From JBDREF01 sp043820045 (GTDB taxonomy: Bacteria > Planctomycetota > Phycisphaerae > Sedimentisphaerales > Anaerobacaceae): a stretch of 7,092 nucleotides of DNA. The stretch covers positions 1 through 7,092 of the forward strand of contig JBDREF010000444.1 of the NCBI GenBank assembly GCA_043820045.1, written 5' to 3'. Of this stretch, positions 6,307-7,092 are shown piece by piece; the stretch's first letter is position 1; each line of letters opens with the position of its first letter. The position numbers and the translations under genes are program-made. The notes under the pieces were generated by a model, which was given only the letters and a program-made list of their open reading frames with translations, was not told where the DNA came from and made no database searches.

Positions 6307-6848
6307 TTTTTCACCTCGCCGTTCAGGGTTGACCGCAGTTTATCCAGTCCGTAGCGGTACCTGCTCTGGGCTGTTTTGGTCGAAACGTCTTGTAGTTTGG
6401 CTATTTGTCTGAATCTCAAATCGCCGTGCAGGCGAAGCGCTATCGCCTCTCGCTGCTCGTACGGCAGCTCGGTCAAAGCGTCGCTGAGCTTCAGCAATTC
6501 TTCACTGCGTATCATCAGTTGAACTGCGCCTTTGGCATCCGGCCTCGCTCGCTCGGCCTGATTGACTGCGGCCGTCTGCCGGCGCTTGTTACGGCGGATG
6601 TAATCACGCGAACGATTCGCGACACAGGTTGCCAGATAGCCTTTCAGACTTCCCGTCAGGCGGAACTTCTCGATAGACTCCACAAACGTTACGAAAACGT
6701 CCTGAACAACGTCTTCGGCGCCGGCTTTGTCGTCCAGAAGGTTGCCCGCTAAGGAAATCAGGTCGTCGGCGTACTTCTCGTAGATCGCCCGCAGGGCATC
6801 CCTGCTGCCGCCCTTGAATTTCCACACGAGTAACCTGTCTTCAATCAT
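6303..6848 (-). CDS. Sigma-70 family RNA polymerase sigma factor, ECF-like
   Basis: A 181-residue sigma factor, the usual ECF length, which should direct RNA polymerase to its own promoter set. Region 2 spans about residues 13-90 with AEDVVQDVFVTFVE (44-57), then GSLKGYLATCVANRSRDYIRRNKRR (66-90), the core-binding and -10 recognition segment. A linker (91-115) leads to region 4 at about 118-172: LTELPYEQREAIALRL followed by a helix-turn-helix (RFRQIAKLQDVSTKTAQSRY, 145-164) and YGLDKLR. No extra C-terminal domain is present. The start ATG at 6848-6846 has AGGT and AAGG close upstream (6853-6861 on the + numbering), a moderate ribosome site. The stop overlaps the start of the membrane protein downstream, indicating translational coupling, as is common for ECF sigma/regulator pairs. 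The target genes cannot be determined here. Confidence 0.92.
   Translation of the reverse strand: MIEDRLLVWKFKGGSRDALRAIYEKYADDLISLAGNLLDDKAGAEDVVQDVFVTFVESIEKFRLTGSLKGYLATCVANRSRDYIRRNKRRQTAAVNQAERARPDAKGAVQLMIRSEELLKLSDALTELPYEQREAIALRLHGDLRFRQIAKLQDVSTKTAQSRYRYGLDKLRSTLNGEVKK
6311..6317 (-). promoter_or_regulatory. Shine-Dalgarno GAGGTGA at the sigma/membrane-protein overlap
   Basis: On the minus strand GAGGTGA sits inside the last codons of the sigma factor, with the GAGG core 7 nt before the ATG at 6306. With the ATGA stop/start overlap (6306-6303) it supports the long start of the membrane protein and coupled translation in a fixed ratio. Confidence 0.65.
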
Positions 6849-7030
6849 CCGGACCTGCCTTTTCTGATATCAGTTCAATCGATTGTCGCAAATATAACGC
6901 CGGAAGGAAGCGTTTTGCTCTAAAGAAAATCAAATCTTCTCCACAAAAAGAGGCTGTCCTGGCCCTTTGGGCCTGGCGATGGCATTATGCAGAGGTTTTC
7001 GTTATATTCTGCTGCAACTAAAATGATTGA
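6849..7030 (-). promoter_or_regulatory. Leader/control region of the sigma factor operon
   Basis: This is 182 nt without a gene. Reading the minus strand towards the sigma gene, it holds an 8-bp-stem hairpin with one mismatch and a 3-nt loop (CCTGGCCC/GGGCCTGG, 6958-6976), a spaced inverted repeat AACGC-N9-GCGTT (6896-6914), a -10-like TATATT (6896-6891), the perfect palindrome CAATCGATTG (6876-6885) and the perfect palindrome TGATATCA (6865-6872). No good -35 partner was found for TATATT at 15-18 bp, so either another sigma factor is used or the box is fortuitous. The palindromes could be operator sites. Confidence 0.35.
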
Positions 7031-7092
7031 TGTCATTCCGAACGGAGCAAAGCGAAGCTGAGGAATCTGTCCTAACAGATCCCTCGACTGCG
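7031..7092. repeat. Interspersed inverted repeat, copy C (cut by window end)
   Basis: The left arm TGTCATTCCG (7031-7040) is followed by GAGGAATCTGT (7060-7070), which pairs with ACAGATCCCTC (7075-7085) with one mismatch over a very short loop, then the start of the CTCGACTGCG right side. The expected closing arm (CGGAATGACA) lies beyond the window. It clearly belongs to the same family as 1-170 and 4907-5030, though its internal loop is far shorter than in copy B. Confidence 0.75.

Noticed and set aside
326..6848. Control of the sulfatases by the adjacent sigma factor
   Set aside because: The units converge and are separated by a repeat and a hairpin, and no shared promoter motif was found in front of both. 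Proximity alone does not support regulation.

Overview
The window looks like chromosomal DNA from a planctomycete, most likely of the Phycisphaerae/Sedimentisphaerales type. This is inferred from three signals: several sulfatases with twin-arginine (Tat) signal peptides in one cluster; an ECF-like sigma factor overlapping a membrane protein whose N-terminus has the 'ENIEKLIRKLRYKTSAETHEK' style I associate with that group; and a GTCATTCCGA-type inverted repeat between transcription units. No rRNA, tRNA, CRISPR array, transposase, integrase or replication origin was seen.

Layout. Positions 1-170 hold an imperfect inverted repeat (copy A), followed by a leader with one reasonable sigma-70-like promoter candidate (243-271). 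Positions 326-4899 on the + strand carry three sulfatases in a tight row, with gaps of 54 and 14 nt: an ARSA/GALNS-like Tat lipoprotein, an AtsA-like soluble Tat-exported sulfatase, and a heparan N-sulfatase (SGSH)-like Tat lipoprotein. Positions 4907-5030 hold repeat copy B, and 5069-5098 a 14-bp-stem hairpin, both in the gap between convergent transcription units. Positions 6848-5107 on the - strand carry an ECF-like sigma factor overlapping by 4 nt a single-pass membrane protein with an RseB/LolA-like outer domain. Positions 6849-7030 form the sigma operon leader with several palindromes. Positions 7031-7092 hold copy C, cut by the window end.

How the genes may work together. The three sulfatases come from clearly different subfamilies, so the operon probably removes different sulfate groups from one or a few sulfated polysaccharides outside the cytoplasm, partly at a membrane surface. 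All three have the C-x-P-x-R sequence that must be converted to formylglycine, but no maturase, glycosidase, lyase or transporter lies in the window, so those must be encoded elsewhere. The sigma factor and its overlapping membrane partner look like a signal-transduction pair. Nothing in the sequence shows that this pair controls the sulfatases, and the repeats separate the two units. The most unusual detail is a well-spaced Shine-Dalgarno sequence inside the membrane-protein gene, which could yield a second product lacking the cytoplasmic head.
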